From Avibacterium avium (GTDB lineage Bacteria > Pseudomonadota > Gammaproteobacteria > Enterobacterales > Pasteurellaceae): a stretch of 64,000 nt of DNA. Position 1 is the stretch's first letter; the number at the start of each line of letters is the position of its first letter. The stretch spans positions 1,113,501-1,177,500 of the forward strand of contig NZ_UGSP01000001.1 in the NCBI RefSeq assembly GCF_900454535.1, written 5' to 3'. The translations under genes were made by a program, and so were the position numbers. Below the pieces are notes generated by a model. It had not been told where the DNA came from and did not search any database. It worked only from the letters and a program-made list of their open reading frames with translations. Shown here piece by piece: positions 41,543 to 50,793 of the stretch.

Positions 41543-42850
41543 ATGAATATTTTAATTATCGGAAATGGTGGGCGTGAACACGCCCTTGCGTGGAAAGCAG
41601 CGCAATCCCCTTTAGCCAGTAAAGTGTTTGTTGCCCCAGGCAATGCAGGCACGGCGAGAGAAAAGGGCTTCGGCAAAAGTGCGGTGGAAAATGTGGCAAT
41701 TTCTGCGACAGATATTCCTGCATTAGTGAAATTTGCCCAAGAAAATCAAGTGGGCTTAACCATTGTTGGGCCAGAAGCCCCGTTGGTAGCTGGCGTTGTC
41801 GATGCTTTTGAACAAGCGGGTTTAACCATTTTTGGCCCAAGCCAAGCTGCCGCACAGCTGGAAGGCTCAAAAGCATTTACCAAAGATTTCTTAGCGCGTC
41901 ATCAAATTCCAACGGCAGAATATCAAAACTTCACAGACGTGGAACAAGCCCTTGCTTATGTTCGCCAAAAAGGCGCACCAATTGTGATTAAAGCAGACGG
42001 CTTAGCGGCGGGGAAAGGCGTGATTGTAGCAATGACGTTAGCGGAAGCAGAAGAAGCCATTAAAGATATGCTTTCAGGCAACGCCTTTGGTGATGCAGGC
42101 TCACGCGTGGTAATTGAAGAATTTTTAGATGGCGAAGAAGCCAGTTTTATCGTGATGGTGGACGGCAAAAATGTTGAGCCAATGGCAACCAGCCAAGATC
42201 ACAAGCGTGTGGGTGAGGGCGACAAAGGCTTAAATACGGGCGGAATGGGCGCTTATTCGCCAGCCCCTGTGGTTACCCCTGAAATTCATCAGCGTGTGAT
42301 GGAGCAAATTATTTATCCAACCGTGCAAGGAATGGCGGCCGAAGGCAATGTATATAAAGGTTTTTTATATGCTGGCCTGATGATCGATAAAAATGGTCAG
42401 CCAAAAGTGATTGAATTTAACTGCCGTTTTGGTGATCCTGAAACGCAGCCTATTATGATGCGAATGGATTCTGATTTGGTGGAACTTTGCTTAAAAGCCA
42501 GCGAAGGGAAGTTGGATCAAGTTAAATCGCGATGGAAAAAACAAGCCGCGCTAGGCATCGTGCTTGCGGCAGAAGGCTATCCAGCGGATTATCGCAAAGG
42601 TGATGAAATCCAAGGCTTACCAACTACTGAGCAGGCAGATGAGAAAGTTTTCCTTGCTGGCGTGAGTGAAGAAAACGACAAATTAGTGACCAACGGTGGC
42701 CGTGTTCTTTGTGCCACCGCATTAGGTGATTCCGTGCTTGATGCTCAGCAGAAAGCCTTAAAACTCGCTGAACAAATTCAATGGCAAGGACGTTTCTTCC
42801 GCCGTGATATTGGCTGGAGAGCTATTGCGCGCGAGAAGTCATCGTCATAG
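41543..42850 (+). CDS. purD: Phosphoribosylamine-glycine ligase
   Basis: ATP-grasp enzyme joining glycine to phosphoribosylamine, an early purine step. The protein is 435 residues. IGNGGREHALAWK is at the N-terminus, APLVAGVVDAF follows, and the ATP-grasp core shows VIKADGLAAGKGV, EEFLDGEEASF and NCRFGDPETQP. Co-transcribed with purH; glyA lies 112 bases further on. Confidence 0.97.
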   Translation: MNILIIGNGGREHALAWKAAQSPLASKVFVAPGNAGTAREKGFGKSAVENVAISATDIPALVKFAQENQVGLTIVGPEAPLVAGVVDAFEQAGLTIFGPSQAAAQLEGSKAFTKDFLARHQIPTAEYQNFTDVEQALAYVRQKGAPIVIKADGLAAGKGVIVAMTLAEAEEAIKDMLSGNAFGDAGSRVVIEEFLDGEEASFIVMVDGKNVEPMATSQDHKRVGEGDKGLNTGGMGAYSPAPVVTPEIHQRVMEQIIYPTVQGMAAEGNVYKGFLYAGLMIDKNGQPKVIEFNCRFGDPETQPIMMRMDSDLVELCLKASEGKLDQVKSRWKKQAALGIVLAAEGYPADYRKGDEIQGLPTTEQADEKVFLAGVSEENDKLVTNGGRVLCATALGDSVLDAQQKALKLAEQIQWQGRFFRRDIGWRAIAREKSSS

Positions 42851-42962
42851 ATGAAAAAAATTCATCAAGATGATGAGAAATTAACAATTAAATTTTCATT
42901 AAAAAGTGTAACAGAACAGGGTAAACTATCCCCCATATTTTGAAACAAAGAGGACAAACACA

Positions 42963-44225
42963 ATGTTAAAAAGAAGTATGAACATCGCTGATTACGATCC
43001 CGTATTATGGCAAGCGATTCAAGATGAAAATCGCCGTCAAGAAGAACATATTGAATTAATCGCATCAGAAAACTATGCCAGCCCACGCGTAATGGAAGCG
43101 CAAGGTTCTCAATTTACCAACAAATATGCGGAAGGTTACCCGGGCAAACGCTATTACGGCGGTTGTGAATATGCAGACATTGTTGAACAACTTGCCATTG
43201 ACCGTGCGAAAGAATTATTTGGCGCAGATTATGCCAATGTGCAACCGCATTCTGGTTCACAAGCAAATGCGGCAGTGTATATGGCATTGTTAAATCCGGG
43301 TGATACCATTTTAGGAATGAGCTTGGCACATGGCGGGCATTTAACGCACGGTGCGTCAGTGAGCTTCTCAGGTAAAATTTATCACGCTGAGCAATATGGC
43401 ATTACCGATGAGGGCGTAATCGATTACGATGCCTTGCGTGAACAAGCCTTGCGCGTGAAACCAAAAATGATCGTGGGTGGTTTCTCAGCTTATTCTCAAG
43501 TGGTTGATTGGGCAAAAATGCGTGAAATCGCTGATGAAGTGGGCGCTTATTTATTCGTGGATATGGCGCACGTTGCAGGCTTAATCGCTGCAGGTGTTTA
43601 TCCGAACCCATTACCGCACGCGCACGTTGTAACAACCACAACGCATAAAACCTTGGGCGGCCCGCGTGGTGGCTTGATTTTAGCGAAAGGTGGCGATGAA
43701 GATCTTTATAAAAAATTAAATAGTGCGGTATTCCCTGCTGGCCAAGGTGGTCCATTGGTTCACGTTATTGCAGCTAAAGCGGTATGTTTTAAAGAAGCTC
43801 TCGAGCCAGCATTTAAAGCTTATCAACAACAAGTGGTGAAAAACGCAAAAGCGATGGTGGAAGTGTTTAAACAGCGTGGTTATAACGTGGTGTCTAACGG
43901 CACAGAAAACCATTTATTCCTTGTGGATTTAGTCAGCCACGGTTTAACAGGGAAAGCAGCCGATGCCGCATTAGGCAAAGCGAACATTACGGTAAACAAA
44001 AATGCCGTACCAAATGATCCACAAAAACCGTTTATCACTTCAGGGATTCGTGTAGGTACACCTTCAGTAACTCGCCGTGGTTTTAAAGAAGCGGAAGTGA
44101 AAGAGTTAGCAGGTTGGATGTGCGATGTGCTTGATGCCGTGGGTAAAGAAAACGAAGCAGAAGTTATCGCAGCAACAAAAGCGAAAGTGCTAGATATTTG
44201 TAAGCGCTTGCCGGTTTATCCATAA
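42963..44225 (+). CDS. glyA: Serine hydroxymethyltransferase
   Basis: PLP enzyme interconverting serine and glycine with tetrahydrofolate, giving both glycine for PurD and one-carbon units for PurH. It is 420 residues and starts [13 protein letters not shown] as in E. coli. HSGSQAN and the PLP lysine Lys229 in [14 protein letters not shown] are conserved. AGAGGACAA precedes the ATG. No PurR box is visible in the purD-glyA gap, so it either shares the purHD transcript or has its own promoter. Confidence 0.98.
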   Translation: MLKRSMNIADYDPVLWQAIQDENRRQEEHIELIASENYASPRVMEAQGSQFTNKYAEGYPGKRYYGGCEYADIVEQLAIDRAKELFGADYANVQPHSGSQANAAVYMALLNPGDTILGMSLAHGGHLTHGASVSFSGKIYHAEQYGITDEGVIDYDALREQALRVKPKMIVGGFSAYSQVVDWAKMREIADEVGAYLFVDMAHVAGLIAAGVYPNPLPHAHVVTTTTHKTLGGPRGGLILAKGGDEDLYKKLNSAVFPAGQGGPLVHVIAAKAVCFKEALEPAFKAYQQQVVKNAKAMVEVFKQRGYNVVSNGTENHLFLVDLVSHGLTGKAADAALGKANITVNKNAVPNDPQKPFITSGIRVGTPSVTRRGFKEAEVKELAGWMCDVLDAVGKENEAEVIAATKAKVLDICKRLPVYP

Positions 44226-44250
44226 TGCTTTTTTAGTTAAGAAAAAATAA

Positions 44251-44280
44251 AAACCTTTCCCAAATGGGAAAGGTTTTTTT
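44251..44280 (+). terminator. Terminator after glyA
   Basis: AAACCTTTCCC and GGGAAAGGTTT form an 11-base stem around AAAT, followed by Ts. Confidence 0.9.
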
Positions 44281-44294
44281 ATGGCAAATTTTTA

Positions 44295-44642
44295 TTAATG
44301 AGAATAGCCCAATAACATTGCACCAGCAAATGAAATTAATGCGAATAAAAATGGCATTAGGCTAGCTTGTTTTGCTTTGAAAAAGCGAGTGGCGAAAATA
44401 ATGTAGCTAATTAATAAAGCAATTTTAGCGCCAATCCACCAAGGGAAGCCAATTTCAAAATTAACTAAAATTATGATACCACTGACTAATAATAAGGTAT
44501 CAGATAAGTGCGGTAGAATTTTCAGCAATTTTATTGCGCGCCAGTCTTTTTGTGCAAATTGCATTAGCGCGCGTAATACAAATAGCCCTAAGCTTACAAA
44601 GGCTGAAAAAGCGTGGAGATAAATTAAATATAAAATCATCAT
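44295..44642 (-). CDS. SirB2-like membrane protein
   Basis: A 115-residue membrane protein with four hydrophobic helices. YLIYLHAFSAFVSLGLFVLRALMQF and LLKILPHLSDTLLLVSGI resemble the SirB2 family (E. coli YchQ), whose function is not settled. The ATG at 44642 or 44639 may be used. It sits 56 bases downstream of ilvE on the same strand and may share its transcript. Confidence 0.7.
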   Translation of the reverse strand: MMILYLIYLHAFSAFVSLGLFVLRALMQFAQKDWRAIKLLKILPHLSDTLLLVSGIIILVNFEIGFPWWIGAKIALLISYIIFATRFFKAKQASLMPFLFALISFAGAMLLGYSH

Positions 44643-44698
44643 CGTTAGGTTTTTTGAGTAAGAGAAAAGGCTACTTCATTGAAGTAGCCTGATTAAGA

Positions 44699-45721
44699 TT
44701 ATTCGACTTTCACAATCCAACCTGCAGGTGCTTCAACATCACCAAATTGGATTCCTGTCAATTCCTCATAAAGTTTGCGCGTGATTTCGCCTACTTCTGT
44801 TTCAGAATAGAAAACGTGGAAATCATCACCATACTGGATACCCCCAATTGGGGTGATCACAGCGGCAGTACCACAAGCGCCCGCTTCTTTGAATTGATCC
44901 AGTTGGTTAATGTAAACATCGCCTTCAATAGCTTCTAAACCAAGACGTTCTTTGGCCAAATAAAGTAGGGAATATTTTGTAATACTTGGCAGAATTGACG
45001 GTGAAAGTGGGGTAACAAATTTGTTATCTTTTGTGATACCAAAAAAGTTTGCCGCCCCCACTTCTTCAATTTTGGTGTGAGTGGCTGGATCAAGGTAAAT
45101 ACAATCACTGAAATTACGCTGTTTAGCTAGTTTTCCTGGATAAAGGCTAGCCGCGTAGTTTCCACCGACTTTAGCCGCACCAGTACCGTGTGGCGCAGCT
45201 CGGTCATATTCCGACACAATAAAGTTAGTTGGTTTTAGACCACCTTTAAAGTAGGCACCAACAGGACAACAGAAAATTGAGAAAATATATTCTGTTGCAG
45301 GGGTTACGCCCACGTTATCACCCACACCGATCATAAATGGGCGTAAGTAAAGTGTTGCACCAGTGCCATAAGGAGCAAGCCATTCTTGGTTTGCTTTCAC
45401 CACTTGTTTACAAGCATCAATAAACATTTCCGTTGGAATTTCTGGCATTAATAAACGTTGGCAGCTTTTTTGCAAGCGTTCCGCATTTTGATCTGGACGG
45501 AATAAATTAATTGAGCCGTCTTTACAACGATAGGCTTTTAAGCCTTCGAAGCATTGCTGACCATAATGCAATGCGGTAGAGCCTTCGCTAATATGTAAAA
45601 CGTTGTCTTGGGTGAGTTCACCTTTTGACCATTTTCCATCTTTCCAATATGCGATGTAGCGATAATCGGTTTTGATATAACCAAAACCAAGATTTTGCCA
45701 GTCAAGATCTTTGATTGCCAT
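44699..45721 (-). CDS. ilvE: Branched-chain amino acid aminotransferase
   Basis: PLP transaminase for the last step of leucine, isoleucine and valine synthesis. At 340 residues it belongs to the longer, eukaryotic-like class II branch of fold-type IV enzymes, unlike the ~309-residue E. coli Ilv[15 protein letters not shown] (51-64), [10 protein letters not shown] and the PLP Lys184 in [11 protein letters not shown] are visible, and [15 protein letters not shown] closes the cofactor site. TAAGGAAAC precedes the ATG. No other ilv genes are near. Confidence 0.93.
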   Translation of the reverse strand: MAIKDLDWQNLGFGYIKTDYRYIAYWKDGKWSKGELTQDNVLHISEGSTALHYGQQCFEGLKAYRCKDGSINLFRPDQNAERLQKSCQRLLMPEIPTEMFIDACKQVVKANQEWLAPYGTGATLYLRPFMIGVGDNVGVTPATEYIFSIFCCPVGAYFKGGLKPTNFIVSEYDRAAPHGTGAAKVGGNYAASLYPGKLAKQRNFSDCIYLDPATHTKIEEVGAANFFGITKDNKFVTPLSPSILPSITKYSLLYLAKERLGLEAIEGDVYINQLDQFKEAGACGTAAVITPIGGIQYGDDFHVFYSETEVGEITRKLYEELTGIQFGDVEAPAGWIVKVE

Positions 45722-45927
45722 TTTGTTTCCTTAATTATGATATTGTTACAACTGAATGGGATTAATTTACACCATTCTTAAAAACTTGCAATGAGAAAAG
45801 TGCGGTAATTTTTGTGTGAATTTTTTTGAGAAATGTTGGAATAGCGGATTTGAGTAAATCTATTTCGGGCAAATCGTAAATTATGCTAAGATCTTATGTA
45901 AATAAATGATCAACAGACCCTAGACAT
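45722..45927. other. Intergenic stretch between ilvE and gcvB
   Basis: No gene is seen. It holds the ilvE upstream region and one uptake sequence (AAAAGTGCGGT near 45797). Confidence 0.4.
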
Positions 45928-46098
45928 AAAAAAACACCGCCCAATTGAGCGGTGCTTAACCAAAATGGTTTAATAAATATACAGGAAGTGAAATGAGTAA
46001 CTAAGTTACTCCGTTCGGTTTCCCGAACTATGCAAACACAACATCATACTTAAGTCGAAACTCTTAACCAATAAGGAATTACCAATCATTAAGTATGT
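45928..46098 (-). ncRNA. gcvB: GcvB small RNA
   Basis: Hfq-dependent sRNA that represses many amino-acid and peptide transporter mRNAs. On the minus strand, divergent from gcvA as in E. coli, it contains GATGTTGTGTTTGCA (the GU-rich R1 seed) and CACTTCCTGTATATTTA (the conserved region before the terminator). The terminator stem AGCACCGCTCA / GAGCGGTGTT-like region is followed by seven Us. CATACTTAA and TTAAGTATG form the 5' stem-loop. The length is about 170 nt. The R1 region is shorter than in E. coli. Confidence 0.9.
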
Positions 46099-46103
46099 GT
46101 AGC

Positions 46104-46132
46104 ATTGTAGAGAGATGCACTTTACTGGACAA
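46104..46132 (-). promoter_or_regulatory. gcvB promoter
   Basis: On the minus strand TTGTCC (46132-46127), 17 bases, then TACAAT (46109-46104) places the start near 46098. GcvA, encoded divergently, is the expected activator and repressor. Confidence 0.75.
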
Positions 46133-46221
46133 AGGATATTTTTTTATCCTTAGCATTAAAAAAACTAATAGGAAAGTTAGGGCATTATTGTTACTGACGA
46201 TTTTATCTTTGAGAATAAATT

Positions 46222-47112
46222 ATGAATAAACGTTTGCCTCCCTTAAATTCATTGAAAGCCTTTGAATGTGCGGCACGTCATTTAAGTTTTACCAAAGCTG
46301 CCGATGAACTCTTTGTTACCCAAGCAGCGGTGAGCCATCAAATTAAATTATTAGAAGATTTTTTAGGCATTACTTTATTTAAACGCAAACACAGAGCGTT
46401 AGTTTTAACCGAATTGGGACAAGTTTATTTCAAAGAAATTAGCGAAATTTTGTCTCATTTATCTGAAGTAACACAAAAGTTAATGAGTCAAAAAAATGAA
46501 AAACGTCTTGCGATTAGTGTACCACAAACCTTTGGTATTCAATGGCTTGTGCCACGTTTAAGCGGATTTAATGATCTTTACCCTGATATTGAAGTGCGTT
46601 TAACGGGTGTAGATCAAGATGAAGGCTTATTAAATCGAGAAATTGATATTGCTATTTACTATGGACGTGGTGCGTGGGAAAATCTGCAAGTGGAAAAGTT
46701 AGCCGAAGAGAATTTGCTTTTACTGGCTTCACCAAAACTTTTGGCTAAACAACCTGTACATTCTGCAGAAGATCTTAAAAAACATACGCTGATTCATATT
46801 CATACCCGTGATAACTGGCAGAATATGGCGAATTATTTGCACCTCAAAGGGTTAGAGATTCAGCACGGGCCAATTTTTAGCCATACTTTTATGGCATTAC
46901 AAGCGGCTGTACACGGACAAGGTATTGTGCTTGCTAATCGATTGCTGGCTCAACAGGAAATTGATAAAGGAAATTTACAAGTGGTACTCCCAACCCAGCT
47001 AAAAGATCCAAAATCTTTTTATGTGGTAAATCAATTAGATAAAGCCAATGATGAACAAATTTTGGCATTCCGCCAATGGATAATTAAAGAAATAAGAAAT
47101 AATAATGAATAA
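46222..47112 (+). CDS. gcvA: LysR-type regulator GcvA
   Basis: Controls the glycine cleavage operon and gcvB in response to glycine. The 296-residue protein starts NKRLPPLNSLKAFECAARHLSFTKAADELFVTQAAVSHQIKLLE-type sequence, the GcvA helix-turn-helix. Later SVPQTFGIQWLVPRL and IAIYYGRG lie in the effector domain, and GPIFSHTFMALQAAVHGQG is very close to E. coli GcvA. It overlaps rlmM by eight bases. The gcvB promoter lies 90-120 bases upstream on the other strand. Confidence 0.93.
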   Translation: MNKRLPPLNSLKAFECAARHLSFTKAADELFVTQAAVSHQIKLLEDFLGITLFKRKHRALVLTELGQVYFKEISEILSHLSEVTQKLMSQKNEKRLAISVPQTFGIQWLVPRLSGFNDLYPDIEVRLTGVDQDEGLLNREIDIAIYYGRGAWENLQVEKLAEENLLLLASPKLLAKQPVHSAEDLKKHTLIHIHTRDNWQNMANYLHLKGLEIQHGPIFSHTFMALQAAVHGQGIVLANRLLAQQEIDKGNLQVVLPTQLKDPKSFYVVNQLDKANDEQILAFRQWIIKEIRNNNE

Positions 47113-48196
47113 ACTTGCCTTATATTGCCGTATTGGTTTTGAAAAAGAATTAGCCGCGGAAATCACCGATAAAGCCAGTGAGCGCGGTGTGTTTGGTTTT
47201 GCACGTGTTGAGCCGAATTCAGGCTATGTAATTTTTGAATGTTATCAAGCAGGCGAGGCCGATCGTCTTGCGCAAGAATTGCCTTTCGACCAACTGATTT
47301 TTGCTCGCCAAATGATCGTGGTGTCAGATTTATTGCAAGATCTTTCCCCTGAAGATCGCATCAGCCCTATTTTATCGCAATATCGCCAAAGTGAATTGGC
47401 GAAAAAGCTCAAAAATAGCACTGAATTATTTGTGGAAACTGCCGATACTAACGAAGCAAAAGAGCTTTCGGGATTTTGCCGCAAATTTACTGTGCCGCTG
47501 CGTAACGCGTTGAAAAAAGACGGCTTTTTACAGGGTAAAGATAGCCACAAAAGTGCGGTAACTTTACACGTTTTTTTCTTGCAATCCACCGCGTGCTATG
47601 TTGGCTATTCCTATAACCACAATCATTCCCCTTATTTTATGGGCATTCAACGGCTTAAATTCCCCGCAGACGCGCCAAGCCGTTCTACCCTGAAATTAGA
47701 AGAAGCCATCTTAACCTTTATTCCGAAACAAAAAGAAAGCCAATATCTGAACGAAAACCAATATGCGGTCGATCTTGGTGCTTGCCCTGGGGGTTGGACA
47801 TATCAACTGGTTAAGCGTGGTTTATTTGTTTATGCCGTGGATCACGGAAAAATGGCAGCCAGCCTGCACGAAACAGGGCGGATCGAACATTGCGCGGAAG
47901 ACGGCTTCAAATTTCAACCCCCGAAACGCCGCCGCATTGATTGGCTAGTGTGTGATATGGTGGAACAGCCTAGCCGTATTGCACAACTCATCACAAAATG
48001 GTTGATCAATGGCTGGTGTCACGCCAGTATTTTCAACTTAAAATTGCCAATGAAAAAGCGTTATGCGGAAGTCAAAGAATGTTTAGCAACGATCGAGCAA
48101 GCCTTCGATAAACAAGGACTTAAATACAAACTCAAAGCAAAACATTTGTATCACGATAGGGAAGAGATCACCGTTTATCTCTATTTACTGCCTTAA
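47105..48196 (+). CDS. rlmM: 23S rRNA C2498 2'-O-ribose methyltransferase
   Basis: SAM-dependent methyltransferase acting on 23S rRNA before subunit assembly. The 363-residue protein has an N-terminal THUMP-like region and a Rossmann-fold domain with AVDLGACPGGWTYQLVKRG near 220, then AVDHGKMA and WLVCDMVEQP. FNLKLPMKKRY supplies the catalytic Lys of the K-D-K-E set. It begins inside the gcvA 3' end. The gcvA-rlmM neighbourhood is also seen in E. coli, with ygdD between. Confidence 0.94.
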   Translation: MNKLALYCRIGFEKELAAEITDKASERGVFGFARVEPNSGYVIFECYQAGEADRLAQELPFDQLIFARQMIVVSDLLQDLSPEDRISPILSQYRQSELAKKLKNSTELFVETADTNEAKELSGFCRKFTVPLRNALKKDGFLQGKDSHKSAVTLHVFFLQSTACYVGYSYNHNHSPYFMGIQRLKFPADAPSRSTLKLEEAILTFIPKQKESQYLNENQYAVDLGACPGGWTYQLVKRGLFVYAVDHGKMAASLHETGRIEHCAEDGFKFQPPKRRRIDWLVCDMVEQPSRIAQLITKWLINGWCHASIFNLKLPMKKRYAEVKECLATIEQAFDKQGLKYKLKAKHLYHDREEITVYLYLLP

Positions 48197-48198
48197 TT

Positions 48199-48238
48199 AA
48201 AGTGCGGTGAAAAAATCATAAAAATTTCACCGCACTTC
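48199..48238. terminator. Inverted uptake-sequence hairpin after rlmM
   Basis: AAGTGCGGTGAAA and TTTCACCGCACTT are perfect 13-base arms three bases after the rlmM stop. The tail is CTTGCCTTTT rather than a clean T-run. Confidence 0.65.
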
Positions 48239-48297
48239 TTGCCTTTTAACAAAATCTCCCTATAATTTAACCTGTATAAAAAAACAGTGGTGATGTA

Positions 48298-50484
48298 ATG
48301 GATATTTCTGAATTACTTGATGGTTTAAACGATAAACAACGTGAAGCGGTGGCTGCGCCCTTAGGCAATTATTTAGTGTTAGCAGGTGCAGGTAGCGGTA
48401 AAACGCGAGTGCTGACTTTTCGCATTGCTTGGCTGATTGCTGTGGAGCAAATTTCTGAAGGAAGCATAATGGCGGTAACTTTTACCAATAAAGCCGCAGC
48501 AGAAATGCGCCATCGAATTGAAGAAACTCTGGCGAAATATTCATCACAACGTGTAATGGGAATGTGGATCGGCACATTTCACAGCATTGCTCACCGCTTG
48601 CTACGCGCCCATTATGCCGATGCAGGGCTACCACAGGATTTTCAAATTTTAGACAGTGATGATCAACAACGCTTAGTTAAACGTTTGGTTAAACTGCACA
48701 ATATTGATGAAAAAGCCTATCCACCAAAGCAAGCCTGCTGGTATATCAACCACCAAAAAGAAGAAGGTTTGCGTCCACATCAAATCGATGATCAAGGGGA
48801 TATGCAAGAACGCACTTGGATTAAAATTTATCAAATTTATCAAGATGCTTGCGATCGCGCAGGCTTGTTGGATTTTTCCGAATTATTGCTTCGTTCCTAT
48901 GAATTATGGTTGAAAAAACCGTTGATTTTGCAACGTTATCAGCAGCGTTTTTCGCAAATTTTAGTCGATGAGTTTCAGGACACCAACAAAATTCAATATG
49001 CTTGGATCAAATTATTGGTGGGGGAAACAGGCAAAATAATGATCGTGGGTGATGACGATCAGTCTATTTACGGCTGGCGTGGCGCGCAAGTAGAAAACAT
49101 TCACCGTTTCTTAGAAGATTTTCACAATGCACAAACCATTCGCCTTGAGCAAAATTATCGCTCTACGGCCAATATTCTCAACAGTGCAAACCATTTGATC
49201 GCCAATAACAGCAACCGTCTTGGCAAAGATTTATGGACAGATGGTGAGCAGGGCGATCTTGTGGGAATTTATGCCGCATTTAATGAAATTGACGAAGCGC
49301 AGTTTGTGGCAAACCAAATCAAAATCTGGCTTGATGATGGTGGAAAACTAGATGATTGTGCCATTTTATACCGTAGCAATAGCCAATCGCGCGTGATAGA
49401 AGAAGCCTTGATTCGCGCGCAAATTCCTTATCGCATTTATGGGGGATTACGCTTCTTTGAACGGCAAGAAATTAAAGATGCCTTAGCCTATTTGCGTTTA
49501 ATTGCCAATCGTTTTGATGATGCCGCCTTTGAACGTGTTATTAACACACCTGCGCGTGGTATTGGTGATCGCACCTTAGATGTTCTGCGCCAATTAACGC
49601 GTGAGCGACAAATCACCTTATGGCAAGCCATTCAAGTTGCCATTCAGGAAAATATGCTGGCAGGACGTGCCGCCACCGCCTTATTGCGTTTTACCGAATT
49701 AATTAATTCCTTACAGCAAGAAACGGCGGAAATGCCTTTGTTCGCGCAGACGGATTTTGTCATCAAACATTCAGGTTTATATGGAATGTATAAGCAAGAA
49801 AAAGGCGAGAAAGGCGAAGTGCGGATCGAAAACTTGGAAGAATTAGTTAGCGCTACCCGAGAATTTATCAAGCCTGAAGACGCCGAAGAAATGACAGACT
49901 TAATGGCATTTCTTACCCACGCGTCTTTAGAAGCAGGGGAAGAGCAGGCATCACCACATCAATCTAGCGTGCAGATGATGACCTTGCATTCTGCCAAAGG
50001 GCTAGAGTTTGCCCGTGTTTTTATGGTGGGCGTGGAAGAGGGATTATTCCCGAGTTTCCGTTCCTTTGAAGAGCCGGGACGCTTAGAAGAAGAACGCCGT
50101 CTGGCTTATGTTGGGATCACCCGAGCCAAACAAAAACTCACCATTAGCTATGCAGAAAGCCGCCGTTTATATGGCAAAGAAGAGCGTCATATCCCTTCGC
50201 GTTTTATTGAAGAATTGCCGAAAGATTGCATTCAAGAGGTGCGTTTACGCGGCACTGTTACCCGCGCTTATAACCGCGCAGCTGTGGGGTCGCTCAATAC
50301 GCATAAATCGGGCAACGCTAGCGAATGGCGAATGGGACAAAAAGTTAAACACGGCAAATTTGGAAATGGCACAATTATTAATGTGGAAGGCGAAGGCAAC
50401 AACACTCGCCTACAAATTGCTTTCCAAGGCGAGGGCATCAAATGGCTCATTGCCGCGTTAGCAAAGTTAGAAAAACTCTCCTAA
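48298..50484 (+). CDS. uvrD: DNA helicase II UvrD
   Basis: 3'-5' superfamily 1 helicase of nucleotide-excision and mismatch repair, 728 residues. LAGAGSGKTRVLTFR (28-42) is the Walker A loop. TNKAAAEMRHRIE, VDEFQDTN, GDDDQSIYGWRGA, LEQNYRSTANIL and MTLHSAKGLEFARVF are the other helicase motifs. The C-terminal RNA-polymerase-binding Tudor-like part is present (GQKVKHGKFGNGTIINVEG). No clear ribosome site precedes the ATG beyond GTGGTGA. Confidence 0.97.
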   Translation: MDISELLDGLNDKQREAVAAPLGNYLVLAGAGSGKTRVLTFRIAWLIAVEQISEGSIMAVTFTNKAAAEMRHRIEETLAKYSSQRVMGMWIGTFHSIAHRLLRAHYADAGLPQDFQILDSDDQQRLVKRLVKLHNIDEKAYPPKQACWYINHQKEEGLRPHQIDDQGDMQERTWIKIYQIYQDACDRAGLLDFSELLLRSYELWLKKPLILQRYQQRFSQILVDEFQDTNKIQYAWIKLLVGETGKIMIVGDDDQSIYGWRGAQVENIHRFLEDFHNAQTIRLEQNYRSTANILNSANHLIANNSNRLGKDLWTDGEQGDLVGIYAAFNEIDEAQFVANQIKIWLDDGGKLDDCAILYRSNSQSRVIEEALIRAQIPYRIYGGLRFFERQEIKDALAYLRLIANRFDDAAFERVINTPARGIGDRTLDVLRQLTRERQITLWQAIQVAIQENMLAGRAATALLRFTELINSLQQETAEMPLFAQTDFVIKHSGLYGMYKQEKGEKGEVRIENLEELVSATREFIKPEDAEEMTDLMAFLTHASLEAGEEQASPHQSSVQMMTLHSAKGLEFARVFMVGVEEGLFPSFRSFEEPGRLEEERRLAYVGITRAKQKLTISYAESRRLYGKEERHIPSRFIEELPKDCIQEVRLRGTVTRAYNRAAVGSLNTHKSGNASEWRMGQKVKHGKFGNGTIINVEGEGNNTRLQIAFQGEGIKWLIAALAKLEKLS

Positions 50485-50506
50485 ACCTAAATAAAAAAAT
50501 TAAGCG

Positions 50507-50588
50507 AAAAAGCACCGCACTTTGGTTTTATAGGAACTCTGTTTTATGGGGATTCTTATGCGTAAAAACAAAAGTGCGGTGCTTTTTT
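50507..50588. terminator. Long inverted uptake-sequence hairpin after uvrD
   Basis: AAAAGCACCGCACTTT and AAAGTGCGGTGCTTTT are 16-base perfect complements separated by about 50 bases, with Ts following. One 10-base arm extension on each side is shared with no gene. Confidence 0.6.
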
Positions 50589-50793
50589 ATGTAATTTTGA
50601 TCTTAAATATAATTATTAAATGATTGATGGATTGTTATCTTTTTGTTAAAAAATAGATGCAGTCAAAAAATAGAGTGAAATTTTTCTATGTGATGAGAAT
50701 TTGCTTGTTTTTTTGATTGGGATTGTTGAGCAGAAAGTTGTTCAGCAATCTAACTATCTTTATAAATTATAACTATCAGGAAGGTAACACATT

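Noticed and set aside
42851-42962. PurR box in front of glyA
   Set aside because: No sequence near ACGCAAACGTTTGCGT was found in the interval.
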